Positions 7,909 through 16,747 of a stretch of DNA of 64,000 nt are shown here, in pieces. This DNA is from Granulosicoccaceae sp. 1_MG-2023. GTDB lineage: Bacteria; Pseudomonadota; Gammaproteobacteria; Granulosicoccales; Granulosicoccaceae. The position numbers were made by a program, and so were the translations under genes. Location of the stretch: positions 1 to 64,000 of the forward strand of contig JAUOPI010000007.1 of assembly GCA_030546905.1 (NCBI GenBank), in the 5' to 3' direction. The notes beneath the pieces were generated by a model. That model saw only the letters and a list, made by a program, of their open reading frames with translations. It was not told the DNA's origin and ran no database searches. Positions within the stretch are counted from its first letter, which is position 1, and each line of letters begins with the position of its first letter.

Positions 7909-7937
7909 GCGCCGGTTTCAGGCGCTCTTTTCTTTTT
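7907..7937 (+). terminator. Intrinsic terminator of the dapA-bamC-hydrolase operon
   Basis: GAGCGCC (7907-7913) and GGCGCTC (7921-7927) form a perfect 7-bp stem with a 7-nt loop, followed by TTTTCTTTTT. The stem starts inside the hydrolase stop codon. Its right arm and U-tract are also the last codons of ptsI on the other strand. Confidence 0.85.
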
Positions 7938-9687
7938 CCTTCTCTTTTTCTGTCCCGGCCAGCCGGTTCAGGGTTTCGATCAGCCGCGCCTGACGTTCGC
8001 TGTCGGTGCTGTTGACGATATTCAGCGCCTTGCGGCGGATGGCTTTTATATCCGTTTGGGTAATGACGTTCTTCACTTCCAGCAGCAGCTTGGGCGGCAT
8101 ACTCAGCTGCCGTAAGCCCAGGGACAAAAGCAGCCGCGTATAGCGTGTGTCACCGGCCATCTCGCCACACATGGAGACCGGAATCCCGGCTTTCTGGCCG
8201 GCGTCGATGGTCATGCGGATCAACTGCAGTACCGCCGGATGCAGCGGGTCATAGAGGTAGTTGACCTGATCGTCGACCCGGTCGATGGCCAGAGTGTACT
8301 GGATCAGATCGTTGGTGCCGATGGAGAGAAAGTCGAGTTTCTCGGCAAAGGCCTGGGCGATAATCGCCGCTGCCGGCACTTCGATCATGCCGCCGACCGG
8401 CAGGTTTTCGTCGAATTTAATCCCTTCGGCGCGCAGCTCTTCCTTGGTCTGCTCCACAATGCCCAGCGCCTGATCGATTTCGGCGGTATTGCTCAGCATG
8501 GGGAACATCAGCCGTACCGGGCCGTAGGCGGAGGCGCGCAGAATAGCTCTGAGCTGGGTGTTGAAGATGCGCGGTTCGTTGAGCGAGCGGCGTACCCCGC
8601 GCAGTCCGAGCGCCGGGTTGTGCGTATTGGCGCTGGGTGCGGCGGCGCTTTCTTTGTCGCCGCCGAGATCGACCGTGCGGATCGTCAGCGGCGCGCCTTT
8701 CAGGGCCCGCAGTACGCGTTTGTAGGCGCTGAAGTGATCGCTCTCGCCGGGCAGGCTGTCCCGGTTCATATAGAGGAATTCGGTGCGGTACAGGCCGACC
8801 CCGTCGGCACCGGATTTCTTCAGCAGCTTGATGTCTTCTTCGATTTCAATATTGGCCAGCAGCGTGACTTCTTCGCCGCACAGGGTGACCGACTGGGTGT
8901 CGAGCAGACGGCTGAGCTCGCGTTGTTTACGGCGGATCTCCCGTTGCTGGCGGCGGAAATAGCTCAGGCTGTTGTCGTCGGCTTCGCCCAACACCAGGCC
9001 GCCTTCGCCGTCGATGACCAGCTCTTCGCTGTTGCGTATATAGCGGCGGATACCGCTGACGCCGACGATGGCCGGAATGCCGAGACTGCGTGCGAGTATG
9101 GCGGTGTGCGAGAGCTGGCCGCCGGTTTCGGTAATAAAACCGGCCACGCCCTGATGTTGCATCAGTACCGTGTCGGCGGGACTGAGGTCGTCGGCAACGA
9201 CGATCTGTCCGCTCCAGTCGTGGATAAAGGGATCACCGTCGCCCTGTTTTTCGACAAGAATGCGCATGACCTGGTCGATGACGTGGTTGACGTCGTCTTT
9301 GCGCGTGGCGATGTAAGGGTCATCCATGGAGTCGAAGACCTTGATCACCGCTTCACGCTGCAGTTTCAGCGCCCATTCGGCATTGCAGGCTTCGGCGCGC
9401 ATGATTTCCACCGGGCGCTCGGACAGCGTTGCATCGTCGAGCATCAGTAGGTGGGTTTCGATAAACGAGCTGATGTCTTCCGGTGCGTCCTCGGGAATCG
9501 TCCCGCGGATCTGTTCGAGCTGTTTGCGGGCGGTGTTGATCGCGCTGCGGAAGCGGCGGATTTCTTTGGTAACGCCTTTTTTGTCGAGGGTGACGGGTTT
9601 GACATCGGCCCGATGGCGGTTGAGTACATACGCGGGCGCGATGGCGACACCGCGGGATACACCGATACCGCAAAACATCAGGCTCAC
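7918..9687 (-). CDS. ptsI: Phosphoenolpyruvate-protein phosphotransferase (PTS enzyme I)
   Basis: Transfers phosphate from phosphoenolpyruvate to HPr. The protein is 589 residues, with the enzyme I layout: HPr-binding N-terminal domain, the phospho-His domain GGQLSHTAILAR with His194, and a C-terminal PEP-binding barrel (GVGLYRTEFL, DLGGDK, GTNDLIQYTLA, CGEMAG). There is no N-terminal GAF domain, so it is EI rather than EI-Ntr (PtsP). It starts 2 bp after ptsH. No sugar permease is in the window, so the system is probably regulatory. The C-terminal run of alternating Glu-Lys is encoded by the U-tract of the convergent terminator. Confidence 0.95.
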   Translation of the reverse strand: MSLMFCGIGVSRGVAIAPAYVLNRHRADVKPVTLDKKGVTKEIRRFRSAINTARKQLEQIRGTIPEDAPEDISSFIETHLLMLDDATLSERPVEIMRAEACNAEWALKLQREAVIKVFDSMDDPYIATRKDDVNHVIDQVMRILVEKQGDGDPFIHDWSGQIVVADDLSPADTVLMQHQGVAGFITETGGQLSHTAILARSLGIPAIVGVSGIRRYIRNSEELVIDGEGGLVLGEADDNSLSYFRRQQREIRRKQRELSRLLDTQSVTLCGEEVTLLANIEIEEDIKLLKKSGADGVGLYRTEFLYMNRDSLPGESDHFSAYKRVLRALKGAPLTIRTVDLGGDKESAAAPSANTHNPALGLRGVRRSLNEPRIFNTQLRAILRASAYGPVRLMFPMLSNTAEIDQALGIVEQTKEELRAEGIKFDENLPVGGMIEVPAAAIIAQAFAEKLDFLSIGTNDLIQYTLAIDRVDDQVNYLYDPLHPAVLQLIRMTIDAGQKAGIPVSMCGEMAGDTRYTRLLLSLGLRQLSMPPKLLLEVKNVITQTDIKAIRRKALNIVNSTDSERQARLIETLNRLAGTEKEKEKEKSA

Positions 9688-9689
9688 GG

Positions 9690-9959
9690 TTACTCTTCCT
9701 CCTCGAAGCGGTCGTTTATCAGGTCGACAACAGCCGTCATGGCCTCTTGTTCATCCGCACCGTCGGCGGTGATTTTCAGTTCGCTGCCGCAGCCGGCTGC
9801 CAGCATCATCACGCCCATAATGCTCTTGGCATTCACCATGTTATCGGGGCGTCCGATTTCGACGTGACTGTCGAAAGAGGAGACGAGTTTGACCAGTTTG
9901 GCGGCAGCACGGGCGTGCAGCCCGAGCTTGTTGATAATCGTAATCTCAGTTTCCAGCAT
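9690..9959 (-). CDS. ptsH: Phosphocarrier protein HPr (NPr/PtsO-like)
   Basis: An 89-residue phosphocarrier. Both classic sites are present: the EI-phosphorylated His15 in GLHARAA and Ser46 in AKSIMGVMML, the site that HPr kinase/phosphorylase modifies. Since hprK lies two genes upstream, dual control of this HPr is likely. It sits 58 bp after rapZ and 2 bp before ptsI. At this chromosomal position pseudomonads have ptsO (NPr); with its dedicated EI partner here I name it ptsH, but ptsO would be an acceptable alternative. Confidence 0.93.
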   Translation of the reverse strand: MLETEITIINKLGLHARAAAKLVKLVSSFDSHVEIGRPDNMVNAKSIMGVMMLAAGCGSELKITADGADEQEAMTAVVDLINDRFEEEE

Positions 9960-10017
9960 GGTGTTCTGGATGCTCCGTTAAAGCGTTGTTAATGCCACGC
10001 ACAATCGGTGCCGGGCG

Positions 10018-10875
10018 TCAGAGTTCCCGGTGGCGCGTGGAGACGTTTTCGTGAAGCCGGCTGAAATAGGCGGCCAGCCTGTTGGTGAGGTAAACCGACC
10101 GATGCCGCCCGCCGGTACAGCCGATTGAAACCGTCAGATAGGCACGGTTTTCGGCCTGAAACAGGGGAATCAGGGTTTCCAGAAAATTCTGTATCTGCGC
10201 GTACATCTGCTCGACGGTCTCGTGCTGACCGAGGAAGTCCTGAACCGGCTTGTCGTTGCCGGTCAGCGGGCGCAGTGTGCTGTCCCAGTGCGGGTTCGGC
10301 AGGCAGCGTACATCGAAGATAAAGTCGGTGTTGTTGGGTACGCCGTGTTTGAAGCCGAAAGACTGGAACTGGATCGACATGCGTTCCGGGTTGTGCTTGA
10401 GCAAGCGCGTATGAATCATCTGGCGCAGCTGGTGCACATTGGTGTTGGTGGTGTCGATTTTCAGATCGGCCAGATCGCGCAGGCCGTCGAGCAGGGCACG
10501 TTCGGTTTCGATGGCCTGCAGCAACGGAGAGCCGTCCAGCGACAGCGGGTGTTTGCGCCGCGTTTCGCTGTAGCGGGTGACCAGGGCCTTGGTGTCGGTT
10601 TCCAGAAAGAGAATTTCCAGATGCAGGTCATCGCGTTCGCGCAGGGCATCGAGTACCTGCGGCAGATCGCTCAGCGATGATTGCGCGCTGCGCGCATCGA
10701 TGCCGACGGCGACCTGCCGGTAGAGTTTCGTGTGTGTGTCCGAGAGGCCTTCGACCAGCTGCGGAAGCAGGGACGCAGGCAGGTTGTCGATACAGTAGAA
10801 ACCGTCATCTTCCAGGGTGTGCAGCGCGACACTCTTTCCGGCACCGGAAAGACCGCTGACAATGATCAGGCGCAT
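10018..10875 (-). CDS. rapZ: RNase adapter protein / nucleotide-binding RapZ
   Basis: A 285-residue protein with an N-terminal P-loop (GLSGAGKS, residues 8-15) and the conserved C-terminal RNA-binding domain (SFGFKHG, DVRCLPNPHW, IGCTGGRHRSV). In E. coli RapZ binds GlcN6P-linked small RNAs, guides RNase E to GlmZ and so adjusts glmS and envelope precursor synthesis. The small-RNA partners in this organism are unknown. Its start codon overlaps the hprK stop, so translation is likely coupled within the ptsN-hprK-rapZ-ptsH-ptsI unit. Confidence 0.95.
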   Translation of the reverse strand: MRLIIVSGLSGAGKSVALHTLEDDGFYCIDNLPASLLPQLVEGLSDTHTKLYRQVAVGIDARSAQSSLSDLPQVLDALRERDDLHLEILFLETDTKALVTRYSETRRKHPLSLDGSPLLQAIETERALLDGLRDLADLKIDTTNTNVHQLRQMIHTRLLKHNPERMSIQFQSFGFKHGVPNNTDFIFDVRCLPNPHWDSTLRPLTGNDKPVQDFLGQHETVEQMYAQIQNFLETLIPLFQAENRAYLTVSIGCTGGRHRSVYLTNRLAAYFSRLHENVSTRHREL

Positions 10876-11819
10876 CAGCCGGACTCCATCATAGATTGTT
10901 GTCGTCGGGTCAGGTCGGCTACGGGGTCGTAGCCGTTGGCCAACAGCATGTAGTTCTTGACCGCCGCTTCGACCAGTACCGCAAGGTTGCGGCCCGGGGC
11001 GACCGGGATTGTGCGTTCGAGGATCTCAACGCCGAGGATATTGCGCGTGCGCTGGCGGCCGTCGAGGCGATCCACGGTATTGGCCAGCTCGTCGTAGTCC
11101 ATCGCCGTCAGTCTGACGATGAACTTGAGAATCTTGCGTTTGCGGGTGCTGGCATGGCCGAACATCTGGCGGATGTTGAGGATGCCGAGGCCGCGCACCT
11201 CAAGGAAATTCTGCAGCACTTCCGGGCAGCGCCCCTCGATGGTGTCGGGGGCGATCTTGCGGAACTCCGGCGCATCATCGGCTACCAGTGTGTGCCCACG
11301 TGAGATCAGCTCCAGCGCCAGTTCGCTCTTACCCACGCTGCTTTCGCCGGTAATCAACACGCCCATGCCGTGCACGTCCATCATCACGCCGTGGATGATG
11401 ATCTTGCGCGTCAGCAGTTGCGTCAGGCGGTAGCGCAGGGTGTTGATGATTTCGTGGCTGCGTGCCGGTGAGCCGAGCAGGGCAATCTGGTATTCGCCGG
11501 CCAGCCGGACAAAGACCGCCGGCGGATTGAGGTTCTCGGCGATGATAATCAGATTGCAGTCGCTCTGGAACAGCTGGCGCATGGCCTCGGAGTCGGGCTC
11601 AAGGCTGTAGTTGCTCAGGCTTTGCAGCTCTTCGGCGCCGAGCACCTGAATCCGGTTCGGACTGATGAGGTTGAGCGGGCCGATCAGATTGGGCCGGTTG
11701 CCGGCCTCTGCGTCACGGCTGATGTGGTGATCAGCGGCTGCCGCGCCGGCCAGCCAGTGCAGGCCGAGCCCGTGTGACATGTCTTCGACCAGCTGTTTGA
11801 CTGTAAGTACGAGTTCCAT
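10875..11819 (-). CDS. hprK: HPr kinase/phosphorylase
   Basis: A bifunctional enzyme that phosphorylates Ser46 of HPr with ATP and removes it by phosphorolysis. The protein is 314 residues. It shows the N-terminal regulatory domain, then HGVMMDVHGMG (about 143-153), the P-loop GESSVGKS (158-165), the Asp pair at 181-182, and the HprK signature LEVRGLGILNI. In proteobacteria HprK usually accompanies incomplete regulatory PTS sets like this one; enterics and pseudomonads lack it. It lies between ptsN and rapZ, overlapping rapZ by one base. Confidence 0.95.
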   Translation of the reverse strand: MELVLTVKQLVEDMSHGLGLHWLAGAAAADHHISRDAEAGNRPNLIGPLNLISPNRIQVLGAEELQSLSNYSLEPDSEAMRQLFQSDCNLIIIAENLNPPAVFVRLAGEYQIALLGSPARSHEIINTLRYRLTQLLTRKIIIHGVMMDVHGMGVLITGESSVGKSELALELISRGHTLVADDAPEFRKIAPDTIEGRCPEVLQNFLEVRGLGILNIRQMFGHASTRKRKILKFIVRLTAMDYDELANTVDRLDGRQRTRNILGVEILERTIPVAPGRNLAVLVEAAVKNYMLLANGYDPVADLTRRQQSMMESG

Positions 11820-11923
11820 AAACGGGTGCCGCTGAGCCGGGAGGATTCAGCCTCTGTAAATCAAGCCTGTTACGAATATCACGCACTATCCTACCTGTTT
11901 CGGCGGGTCGTTACAGTAGCCTT

Positions 11924-12436
11924 TTACACCGCAATATCGCTGTCGTACGCGGTGAAAATCTGCAGGATCTGCTCGGCGTCAGTGGCCTCCCGCAGTGCTT
12001 TGCGCAAATCCTCCTGAACAAACAGTTTGGCCAGGGCGGCGAGGATCTTCAGGTGCGCGTCATTGCATTCCTGGGGGATCAGCAGGGCAAAGAGGATATC
12101 GACGGGTTCGCCGTCAGGGGCTTCGAAATCGATGCCGGTGTCCAGCGTCATCACGGCGGCCAGAGGTTTGTCCAGTCCTTCCATGCGTCCGTGCGGAATG
12201 GCGATGCCGTGGCCAAGGCCGGTACTGCCGAGGCGTTCGCGCGCGGCAAGGGCATTGAGTACGTCCATGTGGTTGTGCTCACCGGCATAGGGGGTGAGCA
12301 GCGCGGCAAGGGATTCGAGCGCCCGTTTTTTGCTGCTGATGGACTCGTGCGGACTGATCCGCGAAGCTGATAGAAGCTCAGAAAAATCTAGCATGACAAA
12401 GCGGTCGTCTGGTTGTGGAACATCCATTCTGCGCAT
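11924..12436 (-). CDS. ptsN: PTS IIA-like nitrogen regulatory protein PtsN (EIIA-Ntr)
   Basis: A cytoplasmic EIIA-fold protein phosphorylated by the PTS; in relatives it tunes potassium uptake, nitrogen and envelope responses. The phospho-acceptor His lies in IAIPHGR (residue 82 from the first ATG). Later motifs (DTGIDFEAPDGEPVD, FALLIPQE) fit the family. The longest form is 170 aa. ATGs at 12427 and 12394 (MLDFSELL, about the usual family length) are alternatives, none with a clear Shine-Dalgarno. A strong terminator ends only about 27 bp upstream of the first ATG, so the promoter position is a puzzle. Confidence 0.92.
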   Translation of the reverse strand: MRRMDVPQPDDRFVMLDFSELLSASRISPHESISSKKRALESLAALLTPYAGEHNHMDVLNALAARERLGSTGLGHGIAIPHGRMEGLDKPLAAVMTLDTGIDFEAPDGEPVDILFALLIPQECNDAHLKILAALAKLFVQEDLRKALREATDAEQILQIFTAYDSDIAV

Positions 12437-12462
12437 CGCCGCTACAGCGATGGCGCATCACT

Positions 12463-12498
12463 AAAAAAAAAATCCGCTGCGGAAATTCCGCAGCGGAT
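12463..12498 (-). terminator. Strong intrinsic terminator between hpf and ptsN
   Basis: On the minus strand an 11-bp perfect stem (TCCGCTGCGGA with its complement, 12473-12497) is followed by an unbroken run of ten T residues (12463-12472). It should end the rpoN-hpf transcript. The distance to the ptsN start leaves almost no room for a separate promoter. Confidence 0.93.
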
Positions 12499-12543
12499 AT
12501 GCTGAGTAATTATAAACTCATTCACCAGTAAAATTACACTGGC

Positions 12544-12861
12544 TTAACTGACCAGATTTTCCTTCTCTTTACGGTGATAGCTCTGGGATTTTTCTTTGTG
12601 TTTGATGATCTGCCGATCAAGTTTGTCTGTCATCAGGTCAATTGCGGCGTACATGTCGCCATCCGTGGTGTCTGCATAAAGGGTCGCTCCTCTGACGCTA
12701 ATCGTGGCTTCGGCTTTTTGCCGGTCTTTCTCCACGGTGAGAATAACGTGCGCATTTGAAACCTTGTCGAAATGGCGCTCCAGTCGATCCATTTTTTCCA
12801 TCACGTAGTTTCGCATGGAAGAAGTGATGTCCACATGGTGACCTGTAACCGTCAAATTCAT
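12544..12861 (-). CDS. hpf: Ribosome hibernation promoting factor (short form)
   Basis: A 105-residue protein that binds the small ribosomal subunit in stationary phase and helps form inactive 100S dimers. The sequence shows the S30AE/HPF fold: MNLTVTGHHVDITSSMRNYV at the N-terminus, the KAEATISVRG strand and YAAIDLMTDKLDRQI helix, and a basic C-terminus. The frame is open for another 112 codons upstream, but only the segment from 12861 looks like the family, and AGGAG precedes that ATG. It sits downstream of rpoN, the usual gammaproteobacterial order. Confidence 0.95.
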   Translation of the reverse strand: MNLTVTGHHVDITSSMRNYVMEKMDRLERHFDKVSNAHVILTVEKDRQKAEATISVRGATLYADTTDGDMYAAIDLMTDKLDRQIIKHKEKSQSYHRKEKENLVS

Positions 12862-13207
12862 AGGTTTTTCTCCTGATAATTGAACGTATTGATGGAGAGT
12901 TCCGGATTGCGCGCGATTCTCAGCCTGCTGGCCGGCCCGCCGGGCACTGATTAAGTGATTCAACTGCCGCGCTTGCTGGTGATGACGGACTGTATGGTGC
13001 GCACTGGCCGTGTCACCGCGGGCAGATGTGTTGGTGGGGGGCGGGGCAGGCCTGAGGGTGCGGCCATCCGGGGAGGTACTGCACCGGGCAACAGTGGCTA
13101 CCCGATGCAGGTTGAAGGAGCGGTGTTGTCCGGACCGGACGATCGGACCAGACCCTACGCAGTAGTGTGATGCCTGATACCGAACCGCTCTTTGCATAAG
13201 TGACTTC
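12862..13207 (-). other. 346-bp spacer between rpoN and hpf
   Basis: The interval is longer than in most relatives. The hpf frame remains open through it, but the translation is Arg/His/Thr-rich and not protein-like, and it lacks a family match that I recognise. I see no hairpin with a U-tract and no convincing -10/-35 pair, although an hpf promoter here would be expected. Confidence 0.4.
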
Positions 13208-14737
13208 TCAACCTAACCGTTTGCGTTCGTTTGAAGGTGGAATCGCCATGGATTCCCGGTACTTGGCGACTGTACGCCTGGCTACCTGTATCCCTTCATC
13301 TACGAGTGTGCTCGCAATTTTGCTGTCACTCAAGGGTTTGGCCGGATTTTCTGCGGCGATGTAACGTTTGATCATCGCGCGGATTGCCGTGGCGGAACAC
13401 TCGCCTCCGTTGACCGTGGAGACGTGGCTGGAGAAGAAGTACTTGAACTCGAAGATCCCGCGCGGTGTGTGTATGTACTTTTGCGTGGTGACGCGCGAGA
13501 TGGTCGATTCGTGCAGATCCAGTTGTTCGGCGATATCGCGCAGCACAAGCGGTTTCATGGCTTCCTCACCGAATTCGAGGAAACCGCGCTGGCGCTCAAC
13601 TATGGCGGTACCGACACGTAACAAGGTTTCGTTCCTGCTCTGCAAACTCTTGATAAACCAACGGGCTTCCTGCAAATGGTTGCGCAGGAAGTTGTTGTCA
13701 TCACTTTTATCGGCACGTTTGACCATTCCTGCATAGAGGGAGTTGATGCCGAGTTTGGGGGCGATGTCGGGATTGAGTTCCACGCGCCACACGCCTTTGA
13801 CTTTTTTCACGAAAACGTCCGGCACGATGTACTCGTTATGGTCGTTGACGATCTGCCGTCCGGGGCGCGGATTGAGGCTGCGGATCAGGGCAATGGCCTG
13901 ACTGAGCTGTTCTTCGTTGATTTTCAGCTGACGGCGGATTTTGGCAAAGTCATTGCCGGCCAGCAGATTCAGGTGCTCGCTGACGATGGCCTTGGCGTGG
14001 CTGACCACGTCCGAGGGCGGCAGCTGGCTGAGTTGTACGGCCATGCACTCGCCGATATCGCGCGCGCCGCAACCGGCCGGATCGAGCTGCTGGATCATGC
14101 GCAGCACTGCTTCGACCTCGTCGAGTTCGAAATTGAGCTCTTCGTCGTCAAAGCTGGCGTTCATGCCGTCGGTCAGTTCCTCCAGGGATTCGGAGAGGTA
14201 ACCGTTATTGTCGATGGCATCGATCAGGGAGGCGGCGATGTACTGGTCTTTGTCCGACAAGTGCACCAGACGGATCTGTTCGTCGAGGTGGTCCTGCAGG
14301 CTGTAGTTGCCGCTGTTGTGGAATTCGGTGAAGTCGCGACCGCTGTCATCAGACGGGCCGGCGCCGCTGGAGGGTTGGGTGTAGCTCGGCTCGTAGATGT
14401 CGTCCCAGGCGCTGTCGACGGGCAGTTCTTCGGGGATGTTATCCGGTGCTTCCGAGCTGAGTTCGATTTCCGAGCTGTCGTTGCCGGTTTGCACGTCCTC
14501 GCCGGCATCGCTGGCCGCTTCGTCTTTCTTTTCTTTGTTATCGCGTGCGTTTTTTTCTGCTGATTCCTGACCGCCGCCTTCGTCCTCCTGCAGCTCCAGC
14601 ATGGGATTGGATTCCAGCGCTGACTGGATCTCGGTCTGCAGCTCGAGGGTCGAGAGCTGAAGAAGCTTGATGGCCTGCTGAAGCTGGGGCGTCATCGCCA
14701 GCGACTGGCCCATTTTTATCTGTAATGACTGTTTCAT
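13208..14737 (-). CDS. rpoN: RNA polymerase sigma-54 factor
   Basis: Sigma factor for -24/-12 promoters activated by enhancer-binding proteins. The protein is 509 residues. Region I is the Gln/Leu-rich N-terminus ([26 protein letters not shown]). Region II is acidic (about residues 55-130), followed by the core-binding domain ([11 protein letters not shown]), the helix-turn-helix ([14 protein letters not shown]) and the RpoN box [10 protein letters not shown] near the C-terminus. It is separated from lptB by 219 bp that hold its own candidate promoter. The nearby ptsN/HPr genes are classical partners of rpoN. Confidence 0.97.
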   Translation of the reverse strand: MKQSLQIKMGQSLAMTPQLQQAIKLLQLSTLELQTEIQSALESNPMLELQEDEGGGQESAEKNARDNKEKKDEAASDAGEDVQTGNDSSEIELSSEAPDNIPEELPVDSAWDDIYEPSYTQPSSGAGPSDDSGRDFTEFHNSGNYSLQDHLDEQIRLVHLSDKDQYIAASLIDAIDNNGYLSESLEELTDGMNASFDDEELNFELDEVEAVLRMIQQLDPAGCGARDIGECMAVQLSQLPPSDVVSHAKAIVSEHLNLLAGNDFAKIRRQLKINEEQLSQAIALIRSLNPRPGRQIVNDHNEYIVPDVFVKKVKGVWRVELNPDIAPKLGINSLYAGMVKRADKSDDNNFLRNHLQEARWFIKSLQSRNETLLRVGTAIVERQRGFLEFGEEAMKPLVLRDIAEQLDLHESTISRVTTQKYIHTPRGIFEFKYFFSSHVSTVNGGECSATAIRAMIKRYIAAENPAKPLSDSKIASTLVDEGIQVARRTVAKYRESMAIPPSNERKRLG

Positions 14738-14889
14738 GCGTATAAATCTGAGGTTGTTTTATCCGGATCAAATGCCGGGGCCGGCCGGTAGCCGGCGGCG
14801 GAATTCACGCTTTGGATTGCCGCTTTCCACTCTAATACCATTGAGGCGGCTATCGGAACTTTTCTGGCACAATTTATGCGCTTTTTTGA

Positions 14890-14927
14890 AGTATGGCCGA
14901 TTTTGAGAAACTTGCAATTTAAATTGC
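14890..14927 (-). promoter_or_regulatory. Candidate rpoN promoter overlapping a 14-bp palindrome
   Basis: On the minus strand TTGCAA (14912-14917) and CATACT (14890-14895) are 16 bp apart. The -35 is embedded in the perfect palindrome GCAATTTAAATTGC (14914-14927), which could be an operator for an unknown regulator. Both hexamers match the sigma70 consensus at four of six positions, so this is a moderate call. Confidence 0.4.
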
Positions 14928-14956
14928 GAAATTCTTTGGCGTAATCTAACCCCTTG

Positions 14957-15685
14957 TTACAGCGTGAAATTCTCTCCCAGATAGACTTCTCTGACCTGCT
15001 GATTGTCAAGCACTTTAGCGGGCGGGCCTTCGGCGATAACGCTGCCGTGGCTGAGAATATAGGCACGGTTACAGATGCCGAGCGTCTCGCGGACGTTGTG
15101 ATCGGTGATCAAAACGCCGATGCCGCGTCCCTGTAAATGTTCGATGATCCGCTGGATATCAATGACGGAAATCGGGTCGACCCCGGCGAAGGGTTCGTCG
15201 AGCAGAATAAACTCCGGATCGGCCGCCAGTGCGCGGGCGATCTCCACCCGGCGCCGCTCGCCGCCGGACAGGGCGATGCCGTCGCTGTCGCGGATATGGG
15301 CGATCTGCAGCTCTTCGAGCAGGGCTTCGAGCTTATCGCTGCGCGCGTTCTTATCCAGCTCCTTGCGCACTTCCAGAATCGAGAGGATGTTCTCCTCGAC
15401 CGTCAGTTTGCGGAATACCGAAGCCTCCTGGGGCAGGTAGCCCACGCCCAGCCGCGCCCGCGCATGCATGGGCAGTTGGGTGATTTCGGTTTCATCAAAC
15501 AGGATTTTGCCGCTGTCAGGTGAGACCAGGCCGACCACCATATAAAAGCAGGTGGTCTTGCCGGCGCCATTGGGGCCGAGCAGGCCGACCACTTCGCCGT
15601 TGTCCACGTGCAGGCTGACGCCTTCGAGAATCGAGCGTTTACCGTAGGCTTTGTGCAGATCGACTGCGCTCAGACGCCGCTTCAT
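14957..15685 (-). CDS. lptB: LPS export ABC transporter ATPase
   Basis: Powers lipopolysaccharide extraction from the inner membrane in the LptB2FGC complex. The 242-residue ABC protein has Walker A GPNGAGKT, the signature [15 protein letters not shown], Walker [14 protein letters not shown] and the switch His in LITDHN. The ALSGGERRR form and the YILSHG C-terminal segment are LptB-specific. Its start overlaps the lptA stop by 4 bp. LptF and LptG are not in the window. Confidence 0.96.
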   Translation of the reverse strand: MKRRLSAVDLHKAYGKRSILEGVSLHVDNGEVVGLLGPNGAGKTTCFYMVVGLVSPDSGKILFDETEITQLPMHARARLGVGYLPQEASVFRKLTVEENILSILEVRKELDKNARSDKLEALLEELQIAHIRDSDGIALSGGERRRVEIARALAADPEFILLDEPFAGVDPISVIDIQRIIEHLQGRGIGVLITDHNVRETLGICNRAYILSHGSVIAEGPPAKVLDNQQVREVYLGENFTL

Positions 15686-16200
15686 TGGCCTTCTTCCTGT
15701 TCGGGCGGCGGCTGAATACGGATCTGTACGCGGCCGTTGTTACCGCCGTCGGCGCGCACTTTCTGCGTTTTCGAGTCAAATTCGATGCGGTCGCCGGTCA
15801 TTTCGCGGTCCGGTTGCGACAGGCGTGCGTTGCCGATCATCAGCAGGCTGGCTTTACGGGCATCGTAGGTGATCTGCTCGCATTCGCCGGTCACCAGCTC
15901 GCCCTGTTCGTTTTCCTGCTGGAAACGGATCGGCGAGCCGGTGCCGCTGATGGTGGCCAGTTTGCCGTCGGCAACCGTGACATCGATCCGGTCGGCGGAG
16001 ATTTTCATACTGCCCTGGGTGATGACGACATTGCCGATCAGGGTTTGCATGCCGGTGCGCTCATCGAACTCCGAGCGTTCGGCCTGTACGTCGATCATCT
16101 GGCTGAAATCCGATTGACGGGCCAGTGCGGCAAGGCTGCAGGTCAGTAAAAACAGGGCGGTCAGAATATATTTAGTAGTGGTCATAAGTAGCACGGACAT
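15682..16200 (-). CDS. lptA: LPS transport periplasmic protein LptA
   Basis: Periplasmic bridge protein that carries LPS to the outer membrane. The 172-residue sequence has a signal peptide ([14 protein letters not shown]) and the OstA fold, with [29 protein letters not shown] and MTGDRIEFD repeats. The tail is Pro/Gln/Glu-rich. Two ATGs (16200 and 16185) are possible; both lie inside the end of lptC, and neither has a strong Shine-Dalgarno, so coupling to lptC translation is likely. Confidence 0.93.
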   Translation of the reverse strand: MSVLLMTTTKYILTALFLLTCSLAALARQSDFSQMIDVQAERSEFDERTGMQTLIGNVVITQGSMKISADRIDVTVADGKLATISGTGSPIRFQQENEQGELVTGECEQITYDARKASLLMIGNARLSQPDREMTGDRIEFDSKTQKVRADGGNNGRVQIRIQPPPEQEEGQ

Positions 16201-16747
16201 TGGACAGCAGCGAGAGCGTGCCGTCGGTCATATCGGATCGCAGGCCGGTTGAGCGTAAAACCCATCCGTCCGAGCGTATTTCAGTTTCTGCATCAGTTTC
16301 GAGCTGGCGCTCTTCGGTACGTACCAGCACTTCCGAGGTGGTGATCTCCACGGCCGGTTGATCCTGCAGTGCGCTGCGGCTGATCTGAACCTCGCCGTTG
16401 AGCCTGACAGAGCGGTCGTTCTCAGCCAGCCAGCCGGCACGCGCCTGCAGGGTCCAGGACGGGCGTTGTGGCTGGTGGATGGTCAGCACCGGGGCGATGA
16501 TCTCCGAGGCGGCATTGGCCGGGTAGTGCAGCAGCGTATCGCCTTTGAGGCGGTACTGGACGCGGCCGCTTTCGTCGTAGGCCAGGGTTTCGAAGTTCTC
16601 CAGATAATAGTCAGCCTTGAGGCTGGCCATATCCACTTCGTCCGTTTGCACGCCGATCGTCTCCGGCTGGTCCAGCCACAGAAAAGAACTGATTGCCAGA
16701 ACCAGCAGGATAATCAGCAACAGTGTGCCGGAGATATTCCATTTCAT
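16172..16747 (-). CDS. lptC: LPS export protein LptC
   Basis: A single-pass inner-membrane protein that passes LPS from LptB2FG to LptA. The 191-residue sequence begins with a hydrophobic helix (GTLLLIILLVLAISSFLWL, residues 7-25) and continues with the periplasmic OstA-like domain containing DYYLENFETLAYDESGRVQY. It overlaps kdsC by 4 bp upstream and lptA by 29 bp downstream, in the standard kdsD-kdsC-lptC-lptA-lptB order. Confidence 0.92.
   Translation of the reverse strand: MKWNISGTLLLIILLVLAISSFLWLDQPETIGVQTDEVDMASLKADYYLENFETLAYDESGRVQYRLKGDTLLHYPANAASEIIAPVLTIHQPQRPSWTLQARAGWLAENDRSVRLNGEVQISRSALQDQPAVEITTSEVLVRTEERQLETDAETEIRSDGWVLRSTGLRSDMTDGTLSLLSNVRATYDHY

Noticed and set aside
12862-13197. 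A 112-codon open N-terminal extension of hpf
   Set aside because: The translation is Arg/His/Thr-rich and unlike the family; the AGGAG-preceded ATG at 12861 gives a normal-length Hpf.
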